In this document: positions 38,774 to 48,091 of the stretch, piece after piece
How positions within the stretch are numbered: the stretch's first letter is position 1
Layout: each line of letters opens with the position of its first letter
Source: Poriferisodalis sp965237655
GTDB lineage: Bacteria; Actinomycetota; Acidimicrobiia; Acidimicrobiales; Poriferisodalaceae
Assembly: GCF_965237655.1 (NCBI RefSeq)
Contig: NZ_CBDEGB010000002.1
Span: 1,550,001 to 1,614,000 of the forward strand
Direction of reading: 5' to 3'
Length of the DNA stretch: 64,000 nt
The notes under the pieces: model-generated
Database searches by the model: none
Told to the model about the DNA's origin: nothing
What the model saw: the letters and a program-made list of their open reading frames with translations, nothing else
Position numbers and translations under genes: made by a program

Positions 38774-40563
38774 GCTTGATCGTCTCCTAGCAGACCGAGC
38801 CGCATCGCCGAGAGCACCGCGGAAGCCGCCGTGTGGCCGAGACCGCAGATGGACGCATCGCCCATGGCGGTGGCGATGTCCCCCAGCAGCTCGCGCTGGG
38901 GGTCCGTCGGCGCGCCAGCCACGCGGATCTGCGTCACCAACTCGTGTTGACGGACGGTGCCCACGCGGCACGGCACGCACTGGCCGCACGACTCATCCCG
39001 GAAGAACTTGGCCAGTCGCTCGATCACGGCGCCCATCTCGGCGGTGTCGTTGAAGACCATCACCGGGCCTGAGCCGAGCGTGGTGTCCGCGGCACGCGTG
39101 TCCTCCAGCGAAAGCGGTAGATCGGTGGCGTCGGGTCCGACGAAGCTGCCCGCAGCGCCGCCCAGCAGGACTGCCTGCAGCGTGCCTTGCACGCCACCGG
39201 CCAGCGTCAGCAATTCACCCAGGGTCATCCCGAAGGGAGTTTCATAGAGCCCTGGTCTGCCGACGTGTCCGGACAGGCAGAACAGCTTCGTCCCCGGCGA
39301 ACCCTCGGTTCCCATACTGCGATACGCCTCGGGGCCGATTCGCAGGATCTCGCTCACGTTGAGCAGCGTCTCAGGGTTGTTCACGACCGTGGGACGGCCG
39401 AATAGCCCGTGCGTGGTGGGGAACGGTGGCTTGTTGCGAGGCTCTCCCCGGAATCCCTCGAGCGAGTTGAACAGAGCGGTCTCCTCGCCGCAGATGTAGG
39501 CACCGGCACCTCGGCGCAAGTCGATGTCGAAGCGCTGGCCCGATCCCGCCGCATCGTCGCCCAGCCAGCCCGCGGACCGAGCCTGCGCGATGGCGTGCCG
39601 CAGACGCTGCGTGGCCAGCGGGTACTCCCCCCGGATATAGATCCAGCCCTGCTCAGCGCCCACGACTAAGCCGGCGACAGTGATGGATTCCACGATTGCC
39701 AGGGGGTCCAGTTCGCACAGCAAGCGATCCTTGAACGTGCCGGGCTCGGACTCGTCGATGTTGGCCACGACGTGCTTGGGGCCGTCCCCGTCAGCCACCG
39801 CCCGCCACTTGATGCCGGTGGGAAACGCCGCTCCGCCCCGGCCGGACAGCCCAGCGGCGCTGACCTGTGAGATCACCTCGTCAGGTCCGAGGCGCAGCGC
39901 TGCGTCGAGTGCTGCACCCCCACCGCGGTCCTGGTAGGCCTCCATCGAGGTGAACTCATCTGGGCCCCAATGGCGTCCCACCAGGTGTCGCAGCAAGCTG
40001 GGCGCCTCAGGGGTTGAAGCGGTGACGCTCACCAGCAGCGAGTCAGGTCCGCCGTCGTCAGCCGGCACTCGATCGGGTTCACGGCGACCCTGGATGAACA
40101 CCGCCGGAGCACGTTCGCATTGCCCAAGGCACGGCCCTTCGTGGACCGCGTGGCCCTGAGAGCGGAGATGCTCCGCCAACGGTGCTGCGCCGGCGAGAGC
40201 GCAGATCGGATCCACGCAGACATGGCGAACACTCAGCTCGTGAGCCGGGGCGTCGGTGCGGAACATCTCGTAGAACGTGGCCACCCCGTAGGCCTCAGCC
40301 GGCGGCACACCCAGCGTGCGACCCACAAAGTTCAGACCGCCCGGCGAGATCCACCCCGCCTCTCGTTGAAGGGCATGCAGGGCGGGCAGCAACAGGTGCC
40401 GTATCTGCTTGCGGCGGCGTGTGCCTCCCCGTACGAGACGGGGGTGATCTACCACGACGGCTCCATCGCCGACATCGGTAACGCTGAGCGCGGCCATTAC
40501 CGCTCGTCGTTCCGATGCGGTGGGTTCCGCATCGGAGAAGAACAGGTCAGCCACCAGCGCCAC
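38770..40563 (-). CDS. NAD-linked formate dehydrogenase beta/gamma fusion (NuoE-NuoF type)
   Basis: 597 residues. Residues about 45-180 are a NuoE-like thioredoxin-fold [2Fe-2S] domain (EAYGVATFYEMF, VCVDPICALAG, EGPCLGQCERAP). The rest is NuoF-like: GLSGRGGAAFPTGIKW (NADH/FMN), EPGTFKDR, GAGAYICGEETALFNSLEG, and the [4Fe-4S] site SCGQCVPCRVGT. It passes electrons to NAD+. It overlaps the catalytic gene by 17 bases upstream and the Fe-S subunit gene by 4 bases downstream, so all three are one operon. Confidence 0.93.
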   Translation of the reverse strand: MALVADLFFSDAEPTASERRAVMAALSVTDVGDGAVVVDHPRLVRGGTRRRKQIRHLLLPALHALQREAGWISPGGLNFVGRTLGVPPAEAYGVATFYEMFRTDAPAHELSVRHVCVDPICALAGAAPLAEHLRSQGHAVHEGPCLGQCERAPAVFIQGRREPDRVPADDGGPDSLLVSVTASTPEAPSLLRHLVGRHWGPDEFTSMEAYQDRGGGAALDAALRLGPDEVISQVSAAGLSGRGGAAFPTGIKWRAVADGDGPKHVVANIDESEPGTFKDRLLCELDPLAIVESITVAGLVVGAEQGWIYIRGEYPLATQRLRHAIAQARSAGWLGDDAAGSGQRFDIDLRRGAGAYICGEETALFNSLEGFRGEPRNKPPFPTTHGLFGRPTVVNNPETLLNVSEILRIGPEAYRSMGTEGSPGTKLFCLSGHVGRPGLYETPFGMTLGELLTLAGGVQGTLQAVLLGGAAGSFVGPDATDLPLSLEDTRAADTTLGSGPVMVFNDTAEMGAVIERLAKFFRDESCGQCVPCRVGTVRQHELVTQIRVAGAPTDPQRELLGDIATAMGDASICGLGHTAASAVLSAMRLGLLGDDQA

Positions 40564-42592
40564 CTGCCGCAGCAGCTGGGCTTGATGCGTCGCCTGCGAC
40601 GGCTGGGTTCAATGTGCCGCCTACGGCGTCCGCGCTCAATGCGCCGCCTGCGGCGTCCGGGCCGGATCTCAGCGGGTCGATGCGTACCGCTGCAGCCTTG
40701 AATTCGGCTGTCCCGCTGCGCGCGTCCCAGGCGTCATTGGTGAGCAGGTTCGAATCGACCAGATCCGGGAAATGGAACGTCGTGAACACCAAGCCGGTGG
40801 GCAGGCGATCGGTGACGTGCACCTCCATGTCCACCGAACCGCGGGGCGAGCTCACCCGGACCGCATCGCCTTCGGCAATCCCGAGATCTGCCGCGTCGGC
40901 GGGACTCACTTCGATCGCGTCGCCGGATCGGATCGGCGAGGAATAACCGGCTGACTGCGCGCCCGTGTTGTACGAGTCGAGGACCCGGCCGGTGGTCAGG
41001 CGCAGCGGGAACTGCTCGCTCAATACCTCGGCGGGCGGGCGATGTGTGACGACCGAGAACGGCGCAGGAGCGTGACCCCCCAGATCTGGCTCCCAGAGCC
41101 ACTCGTGGAGGAACTCCGTGCCCGGATGGTCCTCGTCGGGACACGGCCACCGCAGGCCGCCGCTTTCGGTGAGCCGCTCCCAGCTCATGCCGCCATGCAG
41201 CGGCGACAGCGACCGCAGCTCGTCCCAAAGTCCTTCTGGCGAGGTGGTGGGCCACTGCGCCCCCATGTGCAACGCCAAGTCGCTGATGATCCGCACGTCG
41301 TCGCGTGCATCACCTTGCGGCGGCACTGCGGCTCGCACCCGCTGGACACGGCGTTCCGAGGACGTCACCGTGCCCTCGCTGGATGCCCAGCCCGCTGCCG
41401 CAGGCAGGACCACGTCGGCCATGCGGGCGGTATGTGTCAGCGAGATATCCTGCACGATGAGCAGATCGAGCCCCTGGAGCAGCTTGCGGGCGTGTGCCAC
41501 GTTGGCCTCAGAGTCGGCTGGGTTCTCCCCGATGACGTACAGGGCTCGAAGCTCACCTTCTTCCATGGCTTCGAACATCAAAGTGAGATGCTTGCCGGGT
41601 ACAGGGTTCAGCTCGCAGCCCCACGTGCTCTCGAACTTCGCCCGGGCCTGCGGATCGACGAGCGGCTGGAACCCGGGCAGACGGTCTGGCAACGCGCCCA
41701 TGTCACCGCCGCCCTGAACGTTGTTCTGGCCTCGCAAGGGCACGAGGCCCGAGCCGCGGCGACCGACGTGACCAGTGAGCAGAGCCAGGTTGCACAGCGA
41801 GAGCACGTTCTCGACCGCTGTGTGATGTTCGGTGATGCCCAGCGTCCACAGGATCTGCGCTCGGGGAGCAGTGGCGTATGCATGTGCCATTTCTGCGATG
41901 GCCTGAGCCGGCACGCCAGTCAGCCGCTCGCCCTCGTCGAGCGTGAACGGTTCGACCGATGCCGCGAAGGCATCGAAGCCCGTGGTCGCATGGTCGATGA
42001 AGGACTGGTTGTGCAGGCCCTGGGCAATGATCTCGCGGGCCACGGTATTCGCCAGAGCGATATCGGTACCCACGTCGAGACCCAGCCACACGTCCGCAAA
42101 CTCGGCCGAGGAGGTGCGGCGGGGATCCACCGCATACATTTCGGCTCCGTTGTCGAGGCCTCGCAACAGATGGTGGAAGAAGATCGGGTGCGCCTCGCGA
42201 GCGTTCGATCCCCACAGCAGGATCACATCGGCCTCGTGGATCTCTTGGTAGGAACTTGTCCCGCCTCCGAGACCGAACACCGTCGCCAGACCGACGACAG
42301 AAGGCGCGTGTCAGGTGCGATTACAGGAGTCGATGTTGTTGGACTTCAGCACCGTTCGCATGAACTTCTGGGCTGCATAGTTCATCTCGTTGGTGCTCTT
42401 CGAGCATGAGAACATGCCGACGCCACCGGCACCGTGCTGCTGAGTGGCCGCCGCCAAGCCCGTCGCGGCACGGTCAAGTGCGTCGCTCCAGCTCGCAGGC
42501 CGCAGGACGCCGCCGTCGCGAACCAGCGGCGTGTCGAGCCGGGGCAACGATCGGTTGCGGTTCCTCAATCGTGAGTTGATCCGCTGTGGCAT
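40547..42592 (-). CDS. Formate dehydrogenase catalytic subunit, predicted selenoprotein
   Basis: Read through the TGA at 42313-42311 the frame stays open for 681 residues. The site reads NIDSCNRT-U-HAPSVVGL, matching the C/U-H-x-P-S-V of formate dehydrogenases, where this residue binds molybdenum. Later landmarks are DVILLWGSNAREAHP, GLVPLRGQNNVQGGGDMGALP and the C-terminal cap domain (TGRVLDSYNTGAQS, with GDAVRVSSPRGSVDMEVHV). The ATG at 42592 has GGGGAAGG just upstream. The product oxidises formate to CO2. The [4Fe-4S] domain is missing and is supplied by the gene at 37856. The C-terminus carries three 9-residue repeats. Confidence 0.88.
40584..40664. repeat. Three 27-bp repeats at the end of the formate dehydrogenase gene
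   Basis: Units start at 40584, 40611 and 40638. The last two share AATGNGCCGCCTNCGGCGTC. They encode alanine/glycine-rich repeats at the C-terminus of the catalytic subunit and lie just before the start of the NuoE-NuoF-like gene. The core resembles the repeats at 37755-37835. Confidence 0.65.
42279..42298 (-). promoter_or_regulatory. Candidate bacterial SECIS hairpin in the formate dehydrogenase mRNA
   Basis: Bases 13-32 after the UGA form a hairpin with 5' arm GUCGUCG, loop GUCUGG and 3' arm CGACGGU (five Watson-Crick and two G-U pairs). GGUCU occupies bases 19-23 after the UGA. In the E. coli fdhF SECIS, as I know it, GGUCU lies at the same distance and is read by SelB. The identity was derived by eye. 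Confidence 0.78.
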
Positions 42593-42682
42593 CAGCCTTC
42601 CCCCCAATGGATGACCCCGTCGCGCGCTCGGCCCCGATAGTAGGACGCGGACACGTCACCGTCCGTCACCTGTGTCCCGATT

Positions 42683-42719
42683 TGTTCCACAGAGCAGAAC
42701 AGTTCCACAATACGGTACA
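42683..42719. promoter_or_regulatory. Double-dyad operator, copy B (between iclR-type and formate dehydrogenase genes)
   Basis: TGTTCC-N7-AGAACA (42683-42701) shares one base with AGTTCC-N7-GGTACA (42701-42719). It lies 47 bases before the regulator start at 42766 and 91 bases before the divergent formate dehydrogenase start at 42592. The position fits both autoregulation and control of the dehydrogenase operon. Confidence 0.8.
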
Positions 42720-42765
42720 AAATGGCGGTCAGGAGACGGGCCTGTGTCGCACGCGGGGTACGGTG

Positions 42766-43527
42766 GTGAGAGTGCAGTCCATCTCTCGTGCGTTTGCGGT
42801 GCTGCGCGCGCTGGCCGTCGGGCCGCAGGGCGTCACCGACGTTGCGGACAGCGTCGGACTGCCCAAGAGCACGGTGGCGCGGCTGCTGACATCGCTTGAA
42901 GCCGTCGGTGCGGTCGCCCAGGACGACACCGGTGGCGACTACCGGATCGGGCAAGGGCTCATCGACATCATCGGTGCTGCTGGTGACGACCGAGGTCTGC
43001 TGGCTGCGGCGCGCCCACACCTGCACAGCTTGGTCAACCAGGTCGGTGAGACGGCGGGAGTGAGCGTTCGTGCGGACCGGACGGTCTATTACCTCGACCA
43101 GGTCGAACCCGAATCTGAAGTGCAGGTGCGCTCGTGGATCGGTGAGTACTGCCCATTGCACCTGGTGCCCTCGGGACTGGTCTACCTGGCGCATCTCAGT
43201 CCCGAGTCCTTGGAGGAGTACCTCGTAGGCGGCCTCGAAGCGACGACCGTGAACAGCGTGGTCGACCCAGACGCGTTGCGGACCCGGCTGGCACAGATCG
43301 CCAGCGCGGGCTATGTCTGGGTGTACGAGGAGTTCGCCGTCGGCATCAACTCGGCGGCGGCACCGGTGCTGAATGAGGAAGGCACCGCGGTGGCGGCGCT
43401 GCACGTGCATGGCCCCGCCTACCGGTTTCCCGATCCGAACCGCACCCACGACATCGGCCTCATGCTGATCACGGCAGCATCGAACCTGGCCGAGCACCTC
43501 GCCGGCCGGGCACCCCTGTCGATGTGA
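42766..43527 (+). CDS. IclR-family transcriptional regulator
   Basis: About 253 residues. The GTG at 42766 is chosen from three close GTG codons (42763, 42766, 42772). The N-terminal winged helix reads SISRAFAVLRALAVGPQGVTDVADSVGLPKSTVARLLTSLEAVGAV when followed through, typical of IclR. The C-terminal effector domain has SVRADRTVYYLDQV, LHLVPSGLVYLA and GINSAAAPVLNEEGTAVAALHVHGP. The effector is unknown but is probably an intermediate of the one-carbon pathway. It is divergent from the formate dehydrogenase operon and convergent with etfA. Confidence 0.93.
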   Translation: MRVQSISRAFAVLRALAVGPQGVTDVADSVGLPKSTVARLLTSLEAVGAVAQDDTGGDYRIGQGLIDIIGAAGDDRGLLAAARPHLHSLVNQVGETAGVSVRADRTVYYLDQVEPESEVQVRSWIGEYCPLHLVPSGLVYLAHLSPESLEEYLVGGLEATTVNSVVDPDALRTRLAQIASAGYVWVYEEFAVGINSAAAPVLNEEGTAVAALHVHGPAYRFPDPNRTHDIGLMLITAASNLAEHLAGRAPLSM

Positions 43528-43534
43528 AGCCGGG

Positions 43535-44542
43535 CTAGCTGGGGCGGTCGCGGCGTCGCCGGATCTCGTCGGAGATTGCCGGCACGACTTCGTGCAGATC
43601 GGCGATGACGGCATACCCCGCCTTGGTAACCATGTTGGCTTCGGGGTCGATGTTTATGGCGAGGATGTTCTTCGATCCCATGGCACCCACCCAATGCTGG
43701 ATGGCGCCCGAGATGCCGCACGCGATGTAGATCTGCGGAGCAATACGGGTGCCGGTCTGGCCCACCTGATCGGCGTGATTCCGCCAGCCGTTGTTGGTGA
43801 CAGCACGAGAGCAGCCGACCCGACCCCCAAGCAGCTCGGCAAGCTCTTCGAGCTGGGCGAATCCCTCCGCGGAGCCGACGCCGCGGCCGCCAGACACCAC
43901 GACCGGCGAGGTCGACAGCGTGATGCCTTCGGTCAGGGTGACCCGGTCGCGAACCAGCGTGCGCCGCGCTTCGGCTCCCACCTCGGGCTCGAAGTCGACA
44001 ATGTCGGGAGCGACGTCGCCGCCGGGTGTCTGTTCGGCCTCGATGGCGTGCTGGGCGTAGGTCAACAACGGCAGAGTCGTGTCCAGCGTCACGTCCTCGA
44101 GCAGCGATCCGCCCCACTGGATCCGGGTGATCTGCCACGGTTCGCTTCCAGCCGACACGCTCACGCAGTTGGCCACGAGCGGCAGGTCGGCTCGGGCCGC
44201 CAGTTGGGCCATCGTTTCGGCCCCTCGATCAGTGCCCGCCGCGACCACCGCAGCGGGCTGTGCGGTATCGAGGAATGAGGCCAACGCAGCGCCCCAGGCG
44301 TCGGGCCCGTAGTCGGCAAGCAGTTCGTGGCGGCCGCAATGCACCGTCGTTGCGCCGTAAGCCGCGCAGGCAGCGGTGAGCTCGGCGTCGTGGGACTCGA
44401 ACAGCGTCACGTCGCCCAACACGACTGCCTCGGTGGCTACGCCGAGATCACAAGCCAATGCCCGGGCGGCGGTGAGGGCCTCAAGGGCACCGCCGGAGGG
44501 CACACCACGGTCGTGGTCGATGAGCACAGCGACGCCGCTCAC
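43535..44542 (-). CDS. etfA: Electron transfer flavoprotein alpha subunit
   Basis: 335 residues. The C-terminal FAD domain is diagnostic: VVSGGRGVGSAEGFAQLEELA, GCSRAVTNNGWRNHADQVGQTG, IYIACGISGAIQHWVGA, and NIDPEANMVTKAGYAVIADLHEVVPAI. Together with EtfB it would take electrons from the flavoprotein dehydrogenase encoded just upstream and pass them to the respiratory chain through an ETF-quinone oxidoreductase not seen here. The start overlaps the etfB stop (ATGA). Confidence 0.95.
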   Translation of the reverse strand: MSGVAVLIDHDRGVPSGGALEALTAARALACDLGVATEAVVLGDVTLFESHDAELTAACAAYGATTVHCGRHELLADYGPDAWGAALASFLDTAQPAAVVAAGTDRGAETMAQLAARADLPLVANCVSVSAGSEPWQITRIQWGGSLLEDVTLDTTLPLLTYAQHAIEAEQTPGGDVAPDIVDFEPEVGAEARRTLVRDRVTLTEGITLSTSPVVVSGGRGVGSAEGFAQLEELAELLGGRVGCSRAVTNNGWRNHADQVGQTGTRIAPQIYIACGISGAIQHWVGAMGSKNILAINIDPEANMVTKAGYAVIADLHEVVPAISDEIRRRRDRPS

Positions 44543-45321
44543 AGCACCCCCAGTTCGTCCAGCAGGTCCACCACGGCGGGAGCAGCTGCGGCACTGTCCC
44601 CAAGCACGACCGTGGTGCTGGCACGCTCGGGCGGTCGGTGCAGCCGCACCCGGGCCTGCCCTCCCGCTGCAGCGTCCTGCGCACCCTCGAGCAACTGGAT
44701 CTGCGCCTTGCGTGACGCCAACCGTCCCTTCATCGTCGGGTAGCGGGGCAGGTTGATGCCCTCCTTGACGCCCATGGCGCAGGGAGCGTCCAGCTCGTAC
44801 ACCTCATAGCCGGCGTCGGTCTCGCGGCGAGCTACAAAGCCGTTCTCTGCGATGTCGATGCCCTTGATGCCGTTCACGATCGGGCGGCCGAGCGCGTGAG
44901 CGACACGGATGCCGACCTGGAAGTTCCCGCCGTCAGCCGACTCGTTGCCGAACAGGATGAGATCGAATTGCCCGCCGGCCGCCTCGAGTACCCGCACTGC
45001 GTCGGTGATGGCGACTGCAGTGCGCTGGGGATCCCAGTCAAGTCCGCCGGGGGCAGTCACCAGCGCTAGTGCGGTGCCTCCGACGCTGGCTGCGTAGCGC
45101 AACTGCTCGGTCGATTCTTCGGGTCCCAGGGTGAGCACCACCACGGCATGGTCGTCGCCGTCGAGCCGCTCGGTGATCTGCGCGGCTTCCTCCACAGCGC
45201 ATTCCTCGTGGGGGCTGGTGGTGAAACCCAGGTGCGCTGTGTCGACCTGCTGACTGTCGGGGGTCACGTTGATGCGCGAGCCCACCGCCGGAACTCGCTT
45301 CACACAAACCAGGATGCGCAC
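44539..45321 (-). CDS. etfB: Electron transfer flavoprotein beta subunit
   Basis: 260 residues with the ETF beta hallmarks: RILVCVKRVPAVGSRINV at the N-terminus, ECAVEEAAQITERL, VLTLGPEESTEQLRYAASVGGTALALV, LILFGNESADGGNFQVG, and the ETF signature region CAMGVKEGINLPRYPTMKGRLASRKA. It starts 11 bases after the flavoprotein dehydrogenase gene and is coupled to etfA, so the three form one operon dedicated to that dehydrogenase. Confidence 0.95.
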   Translation of the reverse strand: MRILVCVKRVPAVGSRINVTPDSQQVDTAHLGFTTSPHEECAVEEAAQITERLDGDDHAVVVLTLGPEESTEQLRYAASVGGTALALVTAPGGLDWDPQRTAVAITDAVRVLEAAGGQFDLILFGNESADGGNFQVGIRVAHALGRPIVNGIKGIDIAENGFVARRETDAGYEVYELDAPCAMGVKEGINLPRYPTMKGRLASRKAQIQLLEGAQDAAAGGQARVRLHRPPERASTTVVLGDSAAAAPAVVDLLDELGVL

Positions 45322-45332
45322 TGGCGTGCCCT

Positions 45333-47855
45333 TCAGGCCTTCATGCGGCTGTCATCGGGATCGAACAGTGCGAGGTTCGATCCGGTGGCCGCCACCGTCA
45401 CCGGATACAGCTCGTTCTGGTACATCACCGAGAGATCGGTGCCCGCCGTCGCCAGCTCGCTTGGCAGGTATGCCATCGCCAGATAAGCGCCGAGCGACGG
45501 CGCGTTGCCAGCGGTCGTCACGCGGCTCACCCTGCCGTGCGAGTCGGTGATCCGCTCGCCCGCCGGCGTCAGGACCGGCTCGTTGCCGGCTCCCATCGGG
45601 AAGCGGTCGTAGCCCTCGGCGCAGCGCAGGTTCTCGAAGCGCAGCATTGCCAGCTGGGCGACGGGCGGTGCCTCGCGGGCTGCAAGGTAAGCCTCTTTGC
45701 CGATGAAGTCTGTGGCCTTCACGCGGGGCCGTGCCAGGCCCGCCTCCACCGGGTTGTACTCGTTCTCGAGCTCAGCGCCCATGAGCCGGTAACCCTTCTC
45801 GAGTCGCCCGGTGGTGCCGTAGACACCCGCTCCGACCGGTCGCAGGTTGAAGTCTTGCCCGGCCTCGGCAATGGCATCCCACAAAGCGAGACCGGCGCTG
45901 GTGGCGCAGTAGATCTCGAAGCCGGCATCACCGACATAGGAGATACGGAACATCTGCGCCGGGATCCCGGCCAGCAGCGCGTTGCGCACCTGCCCGTAAC
46001 CGAACGCCTCCTGGGACAGGTCCGTCTCGGTCAGGGTCGCCAGCAGCGCGACAGCGTTGGGACCCCACACGCCATAGGTGGCGAGGGCCTCGGTGCGATT
46101 CTCGAAGGCCACGCCGCTGGTGGGCAGGTTGTGCCGGAACCAGTACTCGTCGCGGCCGCCGTCGAACGCACCGGTGGCGATGCGGAACCGGTCCTGCGCG
46201 AGGCGCACGATGGTGAGGTCCGAACGGAAGCCGCCGTCTGGTGTGAGCACAGGGGTATAGATCGACCGCCCGACGGGCAGGTCGCACTTGTTGACGACCA
46301 TCCTCTCGATGTAGGGCACGACATCGGGACCCGACACCTCGAATACTTGGAAGGGCGAGATGTCCACCAGACCGCAGTGTTCGCGCAGGTGCAGATGCTC
46401 GGCATCGGTGATGGGGCTCCACCAGCGGGCGTCCCACTCGTGAGTGCGGCCTCCGATGCCGTAGTGCTCGACGAGGTCGGCGTTCGAGGAGTACCAATGC
46501 GGTCGCTCCCAGCCGCCGGCCTCGAAGTAGAAGGCGCCCAGCTCATCGGTGCGGGCCTTCGCAGGGCCGCACGTCACGTTGCGTCGAGTTGCCCACTGCT
46601 CTCGTGGGTGCACGATTCCGTAGGTCTTGTTGAAGTGCTCGTCGGCGCGGGCTTCGATGTGGTGGACGTTGCGATCCGGGTTGTAGAACCTCGTCACGTC
46701 CGAGCTGTGCGGGTCGGTCAGCCGCGGGTAGCCGTAGGTCATCCATTCAGCAACCAGACGGCCGACGCCGGGGCCTTCCTTGACCCAGACTGCGGCCACC
46801 GACCACAAATTCTCTACTTCGACGGTGGGTCCGAGCAGTGGGCCTGCGTCGGGTGTGAGTGACAGCAGGCCGTTGATGGCGTACTTGATCTCGCCGTCGC
46901 CCAGGAACTCCATCAGCTCGATGGCCTCTTCGAGCTGCTCGTCAAAATCGTCAGGTGTGAATGGCAGCTCCGTGGGGCTGAGGGCCGCTTCCTCGTTCGA
47001 GGGGATGTCCTCGACGCGATGCAGGATCGGTCGATGGGCGTAGCTGCCCACCTCCATCGAGCCAGCGGACTGCCGCTCGTAGCAGAACGTGTCCATGTCA
47101 CGGACGATCGGGTAGGCCAACTCTTGATTGGTTTCCACCAAGACATCGAAGGGGCCGACGTCGACCATCTGGTGAACGGCAGGCGTCAATGGAATCGTCG
47201 CCCCCGCCATCTCTGCGAGCTTCGGGCTCCACACGCCGCAGGCGATCGCAACCGTGGAGCATTCGATGCGTCCCTTGTCGGTCACGACGGCCGCTATCCG
47301 AGGACCGTTGGGACCCGGGGCGGTCTCGATGTCGAGCACCTCGGTGTTCGCATGCACCGACAGGTGCCCGGCATCCTGGGCACGCTTGCGCATCTGCGTG
47401 CCCGTCTCCAGGGAATCCACCGCGGACACGCTGGGCGTATAGAAGCCGCCCAGAATGACGCTCGGATCGATGAAGGGCACCAGCTCGACGACCTCGTCGA
47501 CGGTGAGCAGCTTGGACTCGATCCCCCAGCACTTGGCAGAGGTCATGCGTCGGCGGAATTCTTCGAGGCGTTCCGGCGAGCGGGCCACCTCGAGCCCTCC
47601 GCAGGTGTTCTGCAATCCGAGGGCCTCGTATTGCCGCTGGCTCTCGATCGTGAGGTCGACGATTTCTTTCGAGTGGTCGACGGGGAAGATGAAGTTCGAT
47701 GCATGCCCCGTCGAGCCCCCAGGATTGGGCAGGGGACCCTTGTCGAGCAGCACGATGTCGGTCCAGCCGAGGTCGCTGAGATGGCCGACTAGGCAGTTGC
47801 CGACGATTCCTGCGCCGATGACGACACAGTCGGCCCTCTCGGGAAACTCGCTCAT
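45333..47855 (-). CDS. Dimethylglycine/sarcosine dehydrogenase-like FAD and GcvT-domain protein
   Basis: 840 residues from the ATG at 47855 with GGAGGGGG upstream. Domain order: a DAO-type FAD domain (VVIGAGIVGNCLVGHL at 11-26), with His51 in GGSTGHAS at the place of the covalent FAD-histidine of DMGDH; an FAO_M-like linker; and a GcvT/THF-binding domain from about residue 430 (HCGLVDISPFQVFEVSGPD, YVGDAGFEIYC). Such enzymes oxidise an N-methyl group and give CH2-THF. The own etfBA genes downstream support an ETF-linked dehydrogenase rather than an oxidase. Confidence 0.9.
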   Translation of the reverse strand: MSEFPERADCVVIGAGIVGNCLVGHLSDLGWTDIVLLDKGPLPNPGGSTGHASNFIFPVDHSKEIVDLTIESQRQYEALGLQNTCGGLEVARSPERLEEFRRRMTSAKCWGIESKLLTVDEVVELVPFIDPSVILGGFYTPSVSAVDSLETGTQMRKRAQDAGHLSVHANTEVLDIETAPGPNGPRIAAVVTDKGRIECSTVAIACGVWSPKLAEMAGATIPLTPAVHQMVDVGPFDVLVETNQELAYPIVRDMDTFCYERQSAGSMEVGSYAHRPILHRVEDIPSNEEAALSPTELPFTPDDFDEQLEEAIELMEFLGDGEIKYAINGLLSLTPDAGPLLGPTVEVENLWSVAAVWVKEGPGVGRLVAEWMTYGYPRLTDPHSSDVTRFYNPDRNVHHIEARADEHFNKTYGIVHPREQWATRRNVTCGPAKARTDELGAFYFEAGGWERPHWYSSNADLVEHYGIGGRTHEWDARWWSPITDAEHLHLREHCGLVDISPFQVFEVSGPDVVPYIERMVVNKCDLPVGRSIYTPVLTPDGGFRSDLTIVRLAQDRFRIATGAFDGGRDEYWFRHNLPTSGVAFENRTEALATYGVWGPNAVALLATLTETDLSQEAFGYGQVRNALLAGIPAQMFRISYVGDAGFEIYCATSAGLALWDAIAEAGQDFNLRPVGAGVYGTTGRLEKGYRLMGAELENEYNPVEAGLARPRVKATDFIGKEAYLAAREAPPVAQLAMLRFENLRCAEGYDRFPMGAGNEPVLTPAGERITDSHGRVSRVTTAGNAPSLGAYLAMAYLPSELATAGTDLSVMYQNELYPVTVAATGSNLALFDPDDSRMKA

Positions 47856-47948
47856 CCCAACCCCCTCCAACAGACAAGCATGCAACCGATATTCGGCCCT
47901 GGGCGCCGCCAGAGTACGACATGCGAGAGTGACCGATCCGGCCACTGC

Positions 47949-47985
47949 TGTTCTGTATGATGGAACAGTTCCGCTCAGTGGAACA
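47949..47985. promoter_or_regulatory. Double-dyad operator, copy C (between flavoprotein and formate-THF ligase operons)
   Basis: TGTTCT-N7-GGAACA (47949-47967) shares one base with AGTTCC-N7-GGAACA (47967-47985). It is the most regular of the three copies. It lies 93 bases before the divergent dehydrogenase start and 106 before the ligase start. A TATGAT (47956-47961) inside the first dyad could be a -10 box, so binding would block transcription. Confidence 0.82.
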
Positions 47986-48091
47986 GACTAGCGCGGAAGG
48001 GTAACTCAGGAACGCGCTGATGAGCGACACTGAGGGAACGTGAAGCGGCTGAGGGGCCGCATCCGTCAGCACGGCACAAGGGGCGCGCGCC

